64,000 nt of DNA from Skeletonema tropicum (GCA_037178625.1 CM074127.1:5332001-5396000); one strand, 5' to 3'. Positions 8,765 through 19,286 are shown, counted from the stretch's first letter. A program made the numbers and translations. The notes: a model not told the origin generated them from the sequence alone.

Positions 8765-10215
8765 ATGGCGTCTCAAGCCGAGAACACTCACCCAAACACA
8801 ATCATCCGAGGACATTACCATACCAGTGTCCCTATCAACAATGATCAAAAGCGCCGCAAGGTCGAGGCAAACTCTAATAACATCACCGCCTACCCGTCTG
8901 CTGCCATTCATGCCACCAAGGTGAGCAAGAGGACCAAGAGGAGGACAAATAAAAGATCAAATCAACGTAGGGAAGCAAACGTGTTTGCACCTCAAATCTT
9001 CAACCATCGTCCGGCGATTCTGCCGACAAGTACAAAGAAGGCATCAAAGAAGAGGCGCCTCGAATCCGACCCGCCTTCTCAAGAGAAGAAGATGAGGCAG
9101 GAGCTACCCAACAACTTTACTTCCAACCAATCGGCTGTGCCAGCCCAAAAGAAGAAGAGGGCTCAGAAGAATTCACGCAACAACGACGCCCCAATCTTCC
9201 GCTACAAACATCACGGTGAAGTTGCAACACCAACAATTGCTCCACCCACGGCCACTGCTAGCAAGGCGAAGGTCTCGAAGAAGAGGCGCTCAGATGCCCA
9301 CGAATCCTCCCCGCCTGCTCAAAAGAAGAAGATGACTGCTCCTGCCCAAAAGTTGAACACGATTGATCGCGGTCAAGTTCCATCTGCCTACCAATTTACT
9401 ACCAATACTACCAACAAAGCCGCTGTTCCCAGTGCAAGAGAAGAATGTGCTTCAGAATCAGCCATTCAGTCAACAACGTTTCATCTATCTCTGTTCTCCA
9501 TCACCGCGATGAAGTTGCCAACGGAGCCACTTCTGATTTGGAGTTTGCCTATTCCGATTCGGATTCCGATTCCGAGGAAGAACATCTTGTAGGGATGACC
9601 TTGCTCCCGGATGCTGATGACGCTGCCACTGTGATCCAGGCCTTCTTCAGAGGTGCCAGCGCTCGCACGATGAAGCCAAGGGCCAGGCCACAAGCGGAGC
9701 TTAAGGTTGATACCAATCATGGCCAAGAATGGGATGGTAATTCTGATGATGATGCAGCTCCTGACGACGACTCGGTCGAGGAAGTAGAAGTCTTCCTCGT
9801 GGTGGAAGCTGAAGAGGGTGATGAAAAAGCGGAGGAAGTTGACTTTGTCGACGCAGCAGAAGCTGTTGACGAGGGTGATGAAATAGAGGAGGAAGCTGTT
9901 GTGGACAATGATAAGCCGGCTGCAAAAATTCAGACAGCCTTCAAGCGTTATCTCGCTCGGAAAAGTGCTATCAAAGCAACGGAGCGAAGGCGAAGGGCCC
10001 AGCCACAAGCAGAGTTTGATGCTAGAGCAGTGGAAGAGGAGGTGGTGGAAGAGGAAGAGGAAGATATCCTACTCTGCCAGAAGGAATCTTCGGAGACGGA
10101 GGATGGTGAAGGAGCTACAGTGCACTTTGGACGGCTGGTACTGGACTCGAAGAACACAAAGAAGGAAGATAAGGAGAGATTGAAAAGAGAAGGTGTACGG
10201 TACAGCACCTTGTGA
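8765..10215 (+). pseudogene. IQ-motif (calmodulin-binding type) protein gene, copy A, frameshifted
   Basis: The start is ATG at 8765 (ACAACATGGC context). The N-terminal third is very basic with repeated KKRR/KKKR nuclear-signal-like clusters. The centre has an SDSDSDSEEE tract, then two IQ motifs (VIQAFFRG and KIQTAFKRYLAR) separated by an acidic region. Against copy B, A has an extra C near 9428 and an extra A near 9467, so it reads as 8765-9592 and then 9445-10215 in another phase. Downstream of the lesions A keeps what looks like the authentic C terminus (ILLCQKESSETEDGEG to GVRYSTL). Binding calmodulin-like light chains is family knowledge; cellular role unknown. Confidence 0.7.
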
Positions 10216-10441
10216 GATTGATGATTTGAAGCGAACATCATTTGTACGTGAGAAGGATTGCGTCAGAGACCTTTGTGGAGGAGGCTTTGGTTTGAAGGTA
10301 AATGCAGCAAGAGATCAAATGATCAGTGGAGATGGCTTTGCGGGGCAATGAGTCGGTGTGTCTTGTTTCGTTTCGGCGAGTTGCTACATTTCAGAGGGGG
10401 TCGTTGGTGTGTTCGGCAGTGTGTGTGTTGTGTGTGTGTGT

Positions 10442-10588
10442 CTTCTTCAGTTGGGCCTTCAGTTGGTGTTGGTGTTGGTGTTGGTAGTTGGAGGATGCTT
10501 TCTGCTGGATCCTTATCCTTTTCTTCAGTTGGGCCTTCAGTTGGTGTTGGTGTTGGTAGTTGGGTGCTTTGCTGGATCCTTATCCTTT
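10442..10588. repeat. TTGGTG minisatellite in a 78-bp tandem duplication, copy A
   Basis: Two tandem blocks each run CTTCAGTTGGGCC, (TTGGTG)n, TTGGTAGTTGG, GCTGGATCCTTATCC. n is 3 then 2 here; copy B has 3 and 3, copy B' has 2 and 3. The long minus-strand frame across it (PTPTEGPTEE repeats) is probably a by-product. Confidence 0.85.
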
Positions 10589-10849
10589 CTTTTTGGACAT
10601 TGTCGGATCTGTAGCGGAGAGTCAAAAAGTTTAATCCCCCATTCATTCTAATGTTTGGGGTGTGGGTTCTGGTTTCCCATGTCAGCTTTTGGCTGGACAT
10701 TCTCTTCTTCGGAAGTGGAATGTAGAACGTATCCCTTTGACTCTCTGACTGATTTTCAGTTGTCCTACCCTTTCCCCCCTGTTGGAGTCGGTCGACCGCG
10801 GAGATGATTGATTGGTTGATGTTCGTGTTGGGGATGGCGATCTTGTCGG

Positions 10850-10851
<2 letters not shown>

Positions 10852-10895
<44 letters not shown>
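10852..10895. repeat. (AC)n microsatellite, copy A
   Basis: 44 bp of uninterrupted AC/CA. The corresponding tracts are 32 bp in B and 30 bp in B', showing slippage after duplication. Confidence 0.95.
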
Positions 10896-10897
<2 letters not shown>

Positions 10898-11931
10898 TCG
10901 AGCGGCTTGTTGTTCCCAGTTGGATGAAGTACAGTGCTGGAGGCGAGGAAAGACATTTCAGACTTGAGCCGGTGTTATGGTTCCGGGTATCATGGTGACC
11001 TGCTGCTTTACTTGTCAAAGGCCTGAGTTGATATGAGGTCGATGACGCTTGATTTCTTGTGTCGGTTTGATGGGGTCTTCGATCGGATTTCAAACTCGGT
11101 TTGTTGAGTTGTACCAGGATACGAACGTCTCTCTCGTGATTGCTTCTAAGTTGCTCATCGGTTCTTCAATCTTGCCATTGCCATGTGTCAAGCTCATTTA
11201 TTCACATCCACCCATCTACATCTAAGTCAAAGCCCTGGGAACGTGCTCTCTCAGCTGCTCAGCATCCAATTGAAATAAGAAAAAGAATATCAAGTAAATC
11301 AATCTAATCAAATAAAGAAAAATCAACAATTATCCCTTAGTCCTCAGTGACAATGCTGAACTCCACCATTACTTTCGGCTGCGAGGAGACCCATTGTTGA
11401 AATCTGCAGGAGGAGCAGCATCCTCTGGAGCTTAGATTACTTGATTTGAGGTGATATAAAATTTGTAATCAACAGCACCGGGAGAAAAGTCTCAATTGCA
11501 CAAGACGTTGAGAGGGAGACAATATGTGAGGTTCAACCAAGCCTGCTAATTGTGACGGCTTCAGCTTCGTAGCTTGATTACGATCTCTGCGGGCTAAAAA
11601 TATGAACACATTCTGCATTGGGAACAAATCTTTTTGATCAGTGAGATACTGGCACGAATTCATGAAAATGAAAGTCATTATGTTCTCCAGCTTCTGGTGA
11701 TTCGAAAAGATGCTGCGCTTCAATCAGCCTCCGTTCGAGTTTGATCGTCCTCGTCCTCGTCAGCACACGTCTACCGGCTTGTTGGCCTTCTTCGTCTCAC
11801 CTCGAATCTTGTCGCTGATGAGGTGAACGTGATTACCCTGGAGACTGTTCTTGTCCCTCTCTAATATGTAGTGTTGCTTGTTCATGAAGTGTTGCATGGT
11901 CTGGAAGCTGGAATATAGCTCCCTCCAATGA
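10896..11931. other. Non-coding, nothing recognised
   Basis: Only short open frames occur, most lacking ATG and none with protein-like composition. The sequence is retained in B and B' with few substitutions. Confidence 0.4.
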
Positions 11932-12362
11932 GGACTCCATTCCCTAATAATTGACCTACTCCTACTCATGTACCTACGCGCAGGCCCATCGAGTTCGCCA
12001 TTTTAGCATTGCATTGTTCATTCACGCACTTCATCTTCAGTTTGCAACTCAATTACTTGACGTTGATGAATATATCGTTGAATCTATCCCACGGCCACGA
12101 TATCATAAGGCATAGCTTAAGGCTCTGTAGGGTCAGGTCAGCGAGCAAACATGCCCCCACTGCAGTAACTCACTCCTCTCCAATAGCCTCTCTGTGGAGT
12201 GGTTCACTAAGATGGACGTAGACCGATGCCACCTGCTATATACATTGTACCAAAGTAAGTGAATGAGCTGTGCTGATCTCTAGATGAATACTTGCAAACA
12301 CAAATTGCAATTGAACCTCTGGCAACATTTTCATCCTATTCATCTCAAGCTCTCCTCGTGCA

Positions 12363-12393
<31 letters not shown>

Positions 12394-12434
12394 CAGCATA
12401 ACCATGATGTTCACACGGTTGTGACAACTGTGGT
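11932..12434 (+). repeat. Diverged relative of the 595-bp satellite unit, copy A
   Basis: Starting exactly at GGACTCCATTCCCT, as the first array unit does, this shares the unit's leader order: CGACCTAC/TGACCTAC, GCAGGCCCATCGAGTTCGCC, TTTTAGCATTGCATTG, TTCATTCAC. After about 240 unrelated bases it resumes with GCTGATCTCTAGAT, ACACAAATT, CATCTCAAGCTCT, a CAG/CAA run (12361-12394) and CACACGGTTG-GACAACTG. The reading frame of the satellite is not kept. It looks like an old, interrupted copy of the amplified unit or its progenitor. Confidence 0.75.
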
Positions 12435-12543
12435 TGTGTGAAAGCACAAGAATAGACACTCGTGTTGATCTCTCTTTTGCTTTTGGTAATGAACGAAGGA
12501 AGCCACCACACAAGTGGCCGCAGTGCTTGGAAAGATACGAGGA
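12434..12543 (+). repeat. 110-bp dispersed repeat, copy A2
   Basis: Directly follows the diverged satellite relative. It contains TTTTGGTAATGAACGAAGGA and a CACAAGTGGCCGCAGTGCTT stretch shared with the flank copies at 30308 and 61473. Confidence 0.75.
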
Positions 12544-12954
12544 CCTCTCACAATACAGCATCACGTTGTGGGTTCTTCTCCCTCCGCCTCCGGTCGGCTC
12601 GCTTCTCCATCATCATTCTTACACGTTCAAACCATGCCTTCCCTGTCATACCCGCATCACATTTCCCCTATCGAATTATCGCCGCTGCTCTGCAAAGCAG
12701 TCGTACTAAAATAATACCATCAAGAAAGAGAGAGAGAGAGAGAAGAACAAAAGGTGAGTAATTGGAATGATCTTTCGTCCGCCTCCTCTAACAAATAATA
12801 CTGCAACAAGAAGGAACTCACCTCGACAACAATTTCATCATCATCGCCTATCCAAAACACGATCAATTGTTCCTTCACTCACTGGACTTCCAGCAGCTCC
12901 TACCTCCAAGAGCTTATCCTTCTTTCTTCACACGATGCTAAAGCACCATCCACA

Positions 12955-14344
12955 CTAAAACCACCCAAGAGCCGTAGCAACCGCAATCACTGCTTCCAAA
13001 CTATCCTCCCGCACCTTCCCAAAGTTCACTCTTGCATCCTCACAAGCCTCCTTCGATACCTGCTGTGTAATATATCCCCGATCTTCCATTGCTTGAACTG
13101 TATTGATGTAATTGACGTTGAATCCAGTGGGAGAGATGTATTCTGGGTGTGCTTGGAAGGTGAATGCATATGGTTGTACTGTTGTTGATCTCAAAGTTGA
13201 AGTGTCATTAGTGGTATTGTCACCATAATCATCACCATTATGATGATGTGTTGACATGGTTGTCGAATGTGTGTTGCTGAGGCTGCTTCTGAAATAGAAC
13301 CTTGTCCTCCTTCGATGAGAAGTAGGCACAAGCTTCGATTGGAACATTGGCATTGCCCCCTAACGAAATGGCAAATTCTGGAAGGGATTGGACCATGTCT
13401 CCGTGGGTATACAACAGTTCCATACTGCACTCATCACTATCACTGTTGCTGCTGGTGGTGCCATCGATAAGGAGTAATTGACGTCCCTCCTCTGTGAGTT
13501 GGCTCGATATCCTTCCTGCTTTGGACCCAGTTGGACACTTGATTGCTCGCCCACCTTCTTCTATTTCACCACCTCTACCTCCTTCTTTCCCAATATAATA
13601 TGATCTTCACTACTTCCAAACGCATGAGCAAAACATTGACGGCCAAAACAAACTCCCATAGTCTTCAACCTCCTCATTCCGCATCACAGATTGGAGTTTC
13701 TCAATCCATTCCACATATCATATCACTTAGGAAATTAGGTAAATGTTGCATTATCGCTACCTAGACATCATTGAACCAACAATTGGAGTCTTCATACGCC
13801 GAGGGCAGAACCAAACAGCGTCGCAGTCGGGACCACGGGAGAGGGTTGTCTCTCCTACCACAGCTCGTTTGAAAGCCCGGGATATATTGACGTGGATGTC
13901 AATAAGCCTGTATACAGGCGAGATATACAACTAACAGGATTTGCACGAGAGTATAAGCATATACCCATCTCTATCCGTGGTTTTTGACCGCGTCGAAGTG
14001 CTGCCTGAGCCCGCTGGCGACGTATCAAGAATCCATTCCACACTCGTGTTGTCATACGCTGCAGATGCAGAGAGGGAGCCTGGAATTAGTATGCCATCGT
14101 AGCTGGACCACTCGGAGGATGTGAGTGGATAGTCGTTTGATTGTGCATGATAGATTGTGATGCGTATTGTCAAGTAGTAGTTGCACTCAGCCAATAATGA
14201 ATATTGCTGCTCTCTATCTCTGATCAGTACTTCTTTGAGAGAACACTTCTTTTCATATGCTTGACAGAAGAGCTCCAAAAACATCACTGCCGTGTCTTTT
14301 GATGGACCGTAGGGAGGATTTTCTTCACAGCTGATCATCATCAA
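12955..14344 (-). pseudogene. Class I glutamine amidotransferase-like gene relic, copy A
   Basis: Read right to left, pieces of one GATase-1 protein occur in order. The N terminus is ISCEENPPYGPSKD (14344-). Next comes SSYDGILIPGS with SVEWI. After an insertion, WIEKLQSVM and GVCFGRQCFAHAFG (nucleophile-elbow cysteine; usual GHQ is GRQ here) follow, then KCPTGSKAGR, LLYTHGDMVQSLPEFA and near the end FQAHPEYIS with the catalytic H-P-E. At least three one-base phase changes separate blocks, too close together for introns, and a 327-bp insertion sits between the two WI blocks. The active enzyme family moves ammonia from glutamine; this copy is unlikely to be functional. B and B' share the lesions seen here. 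Confidence 0.75.
13716..14042. mobile_element. 327-bp insertion with 13-bp direct repeats in the amidotransferase relic, copy A
   Basis: AATCCATTCCACA occurs at 13703-13715 and 14030-14042. The protein blocks on either side both encode VEWI, so removing one copy and the intervening 314 bp restores continuity. This is the footprint of an insertion with a long target duplication, as for LINE/SINE-type or introner-like insertions. No poly(A), TIR or clear tRNA-like A/B boxes were recognised. Confidence 0.6.
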
Positions 14345-16078
14345 GTTTAATGCTTTGCTTCTGCTACTGGCAGTGTAGGAACAATCGGTGCGCGTGGATG
14401 TGGATGTGGATGATGATGATGCATCGGCACCGTCCTCGGTAGCAGCGTCAGCATCAGGACATGACGTGACGTACCATTGTTTGAGAGGAGCACCGATTTT
14501 GAAACAATGGTGCGATCATCATCTTCTCTGTTGGATAATTGCATCATCATCTACTGTCTATTACTCCTACTTATTACTGATACTGTTGAATTGTTCCGTA
14601 GAGATGTTGCGTCTATCTGGCTCAGGCCTGATAAATAATGTCACAAGCAATTAAGGAGACCGGTATTGGTTGTGCAACTAGAGCGAGAAGAGACCACTAG
14701 GAGCACTGGATATCATGGTGACTACTAAAGCTTACAGCAGGCTTACAGCTAAAGAAGAGTAAGAGTGGGCTATTCCGAAAGGTGATGATGGCATGGAGCA
14801 CCAACGTGCGACGTCATCTTGCATCTTGTGTGAGAGGATCAATCACGGGTTCTCACCGTGGTTGTTATTTGACACGTGTGAACAGGAAGGGTGCTTGTCG
14901 TAGCGGTATCAGGATACCGGAAGAGAGTCCATTCCCAGGCTTCAATGATGGCAGATATTTGATATCTGTGGCTCGGTGAATTTTTGATCCGGCGCAGCCG
15001 GATCAGCTGAAATGCTGCACAAAGAGAGGAAAGAAAGAAAGGGGAAAGGAGGGGGAAAGAAGAGGAGAAAGGGTAGGAGGATGTTGATGTATGCTCTGAT
15101 TTGATTTCACTAGCTTTCAAGCTAGTTATACCTGCTTTTGCTCGATTCTAATTGTTGTCATTTTTTGTTGGGCTCCATGCTGTGCCTTGCGATGCTTTAC
15201 ATCATTGCCACGTGCTCATTAGAGGGTATACTACCACATCAGTTCCATCTGTACCATACACGTTACGCGTGACGCCATGACCCATACTTGCATCCAAGCC
15301 AAATACCCCAAAGACAATGTAAACCTATTGCTCCTTTGTGTTCTTGATATCAACTAAGTTGTGGTGCTTCATTGTTTCTCTCGGCTGATGCTGGACCTTC
15401 TTGGATGCTATCAAAGTACATAATGCTTTATTGCGGCTTCTGATCCGTCGTGGCTGGGCATGCACGGGATGTGGTCAGTGTGTCAGATGTCTTGTTCTAA
15501 GCCTCCTCGAGATTATGATTGATTGTCATGCCAGTCGAACGATTGCCATACCAGTCGATTGTGGAGAAGTGATTCCTTGTCGTTTGTTTCAAATCGTTTT
15601 CTGAACCGTATCTATTGTAGGCATCTCTCCCTCTCCTCTTCTACGCTAGTGATTTTGATTGCCTCCGGCATCCGACATTAGAGTTGCATTCCATCTTAAC
15701 CTTCTATCTATTATGACTAGACTGTTACTTGATTTGTTGAATGTTTCTACACTCTGGTGATTTGTACGGTCTACTCTCTGGTCTGACGTCTGACACTGTT
15801 TGTATTTATTTACCAAGACACTTAGCAGTGTTGTCATTATTGTTGTTGTATTATCAATCACTGTCATCTTTGGCGTTGCGGCTGGTGACAATTAAATGCA
15901 TCCCTGCAGGAGGTTTCGGTGGCTGCTAGAGTATGGGTCCTCTCTCTGTAGTTGCTGCATCTACGTGAACCGCAAACTACATGCATTTTTGCCTATTTTT
16001 GTATTCCGTGCAGTGTTGTCGAATAGCCTATGATCAAATTCACAAATCGAGCAGAATCTGCCAGGTAACCTGCGGCGA
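14345..16078. other. Intergenic with repeats, no convincing gene
   Basis: Contains GTGGAT repeats near 14393 (three here, five in B and B'), a perfect hairpin GATCCGGC-GCA-GCCGGATC near 14987-15005 and a homopurine tract at 15021-15080. Open frames here are short and mostly lack ATG. Confidence 0.4.
15021..15080 (+). repeat. Homopurine tract, copy A
   Basis: About 60 bp almost purely A and G on the + strand (AAAGAGAGGAAAGAAAG onward), interrupted by a T near its end. Such tracts can form triplex DNA; this is inference only. Confidence 0.7.
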
Positions 16079-16615
16079 TTATATAATGTGAGTTGCATTC
16101 ATTCGGTTCCGTTCATTTCTATCTACTGACTGCCGCGCTGCTTTGTGTGTCGGCATCGGAGCGAGAGCGGAGGAAAACAAAAAACGAGCATAAACTTTCA
16201 GAGCAATTTCCTCGCACTTCTGATTAGCTACGCTTCTCCGAAAATGATATCGAGAGTGATTGTGATTAGATGGATTGTCGGCTGTTGCATAAGTAGTAAG
16301 TTCTGGAGTCGATATTGCTTCCGCTGGAGTTGTTATGGCGAGGTCGACATCGACATGGTCCTTATCCTTTGCAAAAGATCCAGTCTGAAATTTGGCGCGC
16401 CTCGAAAAGATCCATTTTAATGTGGCCGGGCCGATATTATTACGGGTAAAATATGCTTGCCCGTTGTCGCCATTACTTTTGTGTGCGGCAAAGTTAGTGT
16501 CGCCATTAAAAGTAATGGCGACACCCGCTTTGAGTAAAAAGGGTTTTATTAGTGAGTTAGCTAGAAAGAGGCGGGTGAAATTGCTGTCGCCATTACTTTT
16601 TTTAGCCACCGCCAT
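16079..16615 (-). CDS. 178-codon open frame, hypothetical, copy A
   Basis: ATG at 16615 to stop at 16079, with the same frame at 41001 and 49681. The N-terminal part repeats KSNGDSN / FNGDTNF / KSNGDNG because the DNA carries repeated GTCGCCATTA blocks. No domain, signal peptide or membrane segment is recognised. Conservation among copies reflects recent duplication, so it is not evidence of coding. It may be fortuitous. Confidence 0.25.
   Translation of the reverse strand: MAVAKKSNGDSNFTRLFLANSLIKPFLLKAGVAITFNGDTNFAAHKSNGDNGQAYFTRNNIGPATLKWIFSRRAKFQTGSFAKDKDHVDVDLAITTPAEAISTPELTTYATADNPSNHNHSRYHFRRSVANQKCEEIALKVYARFLFSSALAPMPTHKAARQSVDRNERNRMNATHII
16497..16524. repeat. Perfect palindrome GTGTCGCCATTA with 4-nt loop, copy A
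   Basis: 12-bp arms GTGTCGCCATTA and TAATGGCGACAC around AAAG. Additional copies of GTCGCCATTACTTTT lie at about 16466 and 16587, giving a cluster of the motif in both orientations within 160 bp. Confidence 0.8.
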
Positions 16616-16940
16616 TCACCATCTGCCTCAATGATGGCTCCCAACTCCCACCTCCCGCCGAGCCACATCACACGGAGCGAGCTCCAAAACAAGTGTAAAT
16701 ATTCACTTCGAGTAAAATTACAAAAATACTCGTCTTCTTTAGCTCCTACAACCAAACCACTCTCTAGAGAAGTACATCTGACACTTTAGATTGGCAAGAA
16801 CAAGATAAGTGTCCTCAGGGATATCAGTTGATCAAAGTTCTTTTCAGTGGTGCTTGGTTACGCTTGCCGAGAGTTGCTTTGATGATGTAAAGTAGAAAGG
16901 GGGAAGCCAGGGCGAACACCTAATTTTATAAAATTTTTAT

Positions 16941-17544
16941 GACCTTTCCACAGTTGGCACGCCAAGTGGGCTAAGCAGTCTCATCTACTTTTCCCCCTAT
17001 TCTGTGGAAATCTGTGGATGCAACTCGATTTTTTCACAATTTTGTTAGAGATTTTAGTTAGAGAGCAGCTCTCAAGGCGAAAATTAAGTTTCAGGGAAGT
17101 GGTTTACATGCTAGCCCCGAGACACTATCCTTTAGGTGACTATTAAGTGAGTGTATACTGTGCTGTGTAGGTGTCGAAAGCGTATATTTTCGTCGAAATA
17201 TGCATGTGAAGGTGCTCTCTAGCTTGGTAATATCTTTGATGGCTGACGGCCAAAATTTTTTACATGGCGAAAAGCCAGTGTACTCTCACATGCATTTCTC
17301 AGCGAGGAAATGGAATTTTCGGCCAGTCAACATATGTATAGAGTCGACAATAAAGTCGACGAAAGGATGGTACTACTGGAAATGCATGCTAATCATCTTC
17401 CTGAAACTTAATTTTGGCAATGAGAGCTGCTCTCTAACTGAAATCTCTAACAAAATTGTGAAAAAATTGAGTTGCGTCCACAGATTTCCACAGAATAGGG
17501 AAAAACGTAGATGAGGGATGAAAGGGGGCTGCCGTGGAAAGGTC
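16941..17544. mobile_element. Non-autonomous element with ~155-bp imperfect TIRs, copy A
   Basis: The left arm from GACCTTTCCAC (16941) to about 17100 is the imperfect reverse complement of about 17400-17544, ending GTGGAAAGGTC. Matching blocks include TCTGTGGAAATCTGTGGA, TTTTTTCACAATTTTG, TTAGAGAGCAGCTCTC and AAAATTAAGTTTCAGG. The interior holds about 300 bp without a credible gene. The long arms resemble foldback or Mutator-like derivatives. No clean target duplication is seen, and in B the right border carries 24 extra bases. Confidence 0.7.
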
Positions 17545-18136
17545 AATCTCACCTTTCAATTCAGACTAGGACATAATGAATATAAAGACTGCTTTTGTAA
17601 TCCTTTTTACATTTTACTTGCCTATTGCACTGTGCAGTGAGGTGACACGAAAGGCTACCAATGCCCAAACTCCAAGAGAAGCGCAATGGTGCCATGCCTG
17701 ACGCTGCGGTGAGCATAATGACGTGCTGCGTTCCCACATTGATCCAAAACGTCGAGAGTGGATATATCAAGTGCCACTTTAAAAGTACCAATAACGCTAG
17801 AAGAATCTTTATCAATGTGAAAAGAAATGTCTTGAATGCAATAAGCCACGAAGTCCTTATTACAAGTTAGGTTAGGAGTTTTTCCAGATGATGGTAGTAA
17901 GCAATATAACCGAACTCTTTATGATTCATTAATTACGAGTTTCGGTGGAGCTTAGCCACCTTCATCAGCGGTTCTAATTGCGTGGAGCAGGGCACATAAA
18001 AGAATGCGTGGAGACAGGCCACAAAAAATTTGAATCAATAAGTCTCAAGAATGAGAAAAGGCGTGGCATCTGTCATTTCTGACAGTCATAAGTTTTGTTG
18101 GCATATCGTGGGCGTGGGCCAGCGTACAAGGCATAT
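17545..18136. other. Non-coding, nothing recognised
   Basis: Short random frames only. A AGGTTAGGAG spot near 17870 differs from B by a few bases. Confidence 0.4.
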
Positions 18137-18199
18137 CTTTTCCATCGGGGAGATCCAAAGTAGCGTAGCTACCTACTTTGGATCCTCCCGATGGAAAAG
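18137..18199. repeat. Long hairpin, 26-27-bp arms, copy A
   Basis: CTTTTCCATCGGG...GATCCAAAGTAG pairs with CTACTTTGGATC...CCCGATGGAAAAG around a loop of about 9 nt, with one or two mismatches. Copy B has TATA added at the loop-side end of the right arm. Confidence 0.75.
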
Positions 18200-18217
18200 A
18201 AGGGGAGGATGGTTTGG

Positions 18218-18727
18218 CTACCTCTCGGGGGGTAGAAATGATGATACCTTCCTCCCCTTAAACTTGTCTAACTTACGGTACGATAGGAGATTCCCAAGGT
18301 TAAGGTGGCGGCTGTAGCAAACTGTCATCTTGTCCGTGGGGAAAGTGGCTTTCTCACATCGGATACTCGTGGGGTGATTTGCCCATCGGTTGTACCATGT
18401 GTTTTTGCCACAATTCTTGCCAATGTTTCGCACGGGGGTCCTACTGGTGGTAAGGAATATGAAAGTAGATCGAGTCTCTCTTTCCTTTGACGGTAGGCTT
18501 GGACTTGGAAGCTGTCGTGGAGTAGTTGGCAATGTATACTTCAGCATTAGTAATGGCTTTGTCGAAGAGAGGCAGGAGGTTGGCTGGTTGGTGACCTCTG
18601 CTGATGTGTCAATGGTAGAAGTTGAAGATATGGCCATCGGCGTCGTCTCTGTCGGAGCAAAGCTAAATGGATACGAAGAACGCCTCCCATAATAAGGCCT
18701 TTCTCCAGCTTCTGGTAATGATTGCAC
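18218..18727 (-). CDS. Ser/Thr/Pro-rich open frame, hypothetical (no ATG at the 5' end)
   Basis: An open minus-strand frame of about 170 codons. The first ATG lies about 31 codons in (MAISSTSTIDTS). Composition is Ser/Thr/Pro-rich N-terminally and basic C-terminally. In B its upstream end is replaced at 43590. No family is recognised; it could be an exon or a chance frame. Confidence 0.25.
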   Translation of the reverse strand: MQSLPEAGERPYYGRRSSYPFSFAPTETTPMAISSTSTIDTSAEVTNQPTSCLSSTKPLLMLKYTLPTTPRQLPSPSLPSKERETRSTFIFLTTSRTPVRNIGKNCGKNTWYNRWANHPTSIRCEKATFPTDKMTVCYSRHLNLGNLLSYRKLDKFKGRKVSSFLPPER

Positions 18728-18939
18728 TGCATCTGGATCGGAGCATCGGATTGCCGTTTACCAACAACTTAACAGAACCAAGCCTGACATTGCTTTGTGC
18801 AGTGGAAGTTGTCCATTTCATCAGATGAGTGTCATCATTGGACAGCTTCGGCTTTGGCTTGACGAGCGCAGACTGGGCTAGACTGGGGCTTCTGACAATA
18901 GATAGCGCTCCCTACTCCCTGCTCCCTACTCGCTATGGA
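18642..18939. other. Unique junction sequence between segment A and array 1
   Basis: About 300 bp found once in the window. It ends in a CTCCCTACTCCCTGCTCCCT stretch and then GGACTCCATTCCCT, where the first satellite unit begins. It probably represents the original body-array border lost in B/B'. Confidence 0.6.
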
Positions 18940-19082
18940 CTCCATTCCCTGGCAATCGACCTACTCATATACCTACACGCAGGCCCATCGAGTTCGCCAT
19001 TTTAGCATTGCATTGTGCATTGTTCATTCACTGCGCTGATCTCTAGATAAACCCTTCTTGTCAACACGCACAAATTATTGCA

Positions 19083-19286
19083 ATGCATCCGCCGACAACA
19101 TGTTCGTCCTACTCATCTCAGGCTCAGGCTCTTCTCGATCACACGGTTGCGACAACTGCAACAACCAAAAGCCCGCACCCGCAGCGAAATGATAAAAGTG
19201 ATATGGATATGGCCGGCAGTTCTCCAAATAATGTCTCGCGCTCCTCTCCACAACTACACAGCGTTGATGTGAAACCAAATAATTAA
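19083..19286 (+). pseudogene. Satellite ORF, unit 1 (truncated, 67 codons)
   Basis: First unit. A 2-bp loss turns the NNYNY codons into a stop after KPNN, so the polyQ and C-terminal parts are not translated from this ATG. Confidence 0.7.

Larger units (their letters stand above)
6484..18641 (+). repeat. Segmental duplication, copy A
   Basis: This 12.2-kb body is repeated almost base for base at 31408-43590 (B), partly at 43589-51084 (B') and from 62573 to the right edge (C). The offset to B is 24,924 at the start and about 24,911-24,949 later because of small indels in microsatellites and at a few other sites. The shared sequence starts at TAGTAAG. In B and C it continues upstream into a common flank, whereas in A it abuts the Helitron region. 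On the right, A and B agree through GGCCATCGGC and then diverge, B switching into an IQ-gene copy. Confidence 0.95.

Noticed and set aside
10323..11093. 256-codon minus frame with Cys-Val run and PTPTEGPTEE repeats
   Set aside because: Its length arises from (AC)n and (TTGGTG)n tracts; its length changes with repeat number and it differs in B' by splitting.
13931..14055. tRNA-derived SINE in the 327-bp insertion (GTGCAAATCCTG resembles a B box)
   Set aside because: No matching T-stem or A box could be paired, so the SINE label is not supported.
17200..17514. 104-codon + frame inside the long-TIR element
   Set aside because: It reads mainly through the inverted-repeat arm and has no domain; length changes in B' because of the junction.
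19078..19272. Second + frame starting MQCIRRQ in each unit
   Set aside because: Starts at TTG, overlaps the ATG frame out of phase, and has no coding character.
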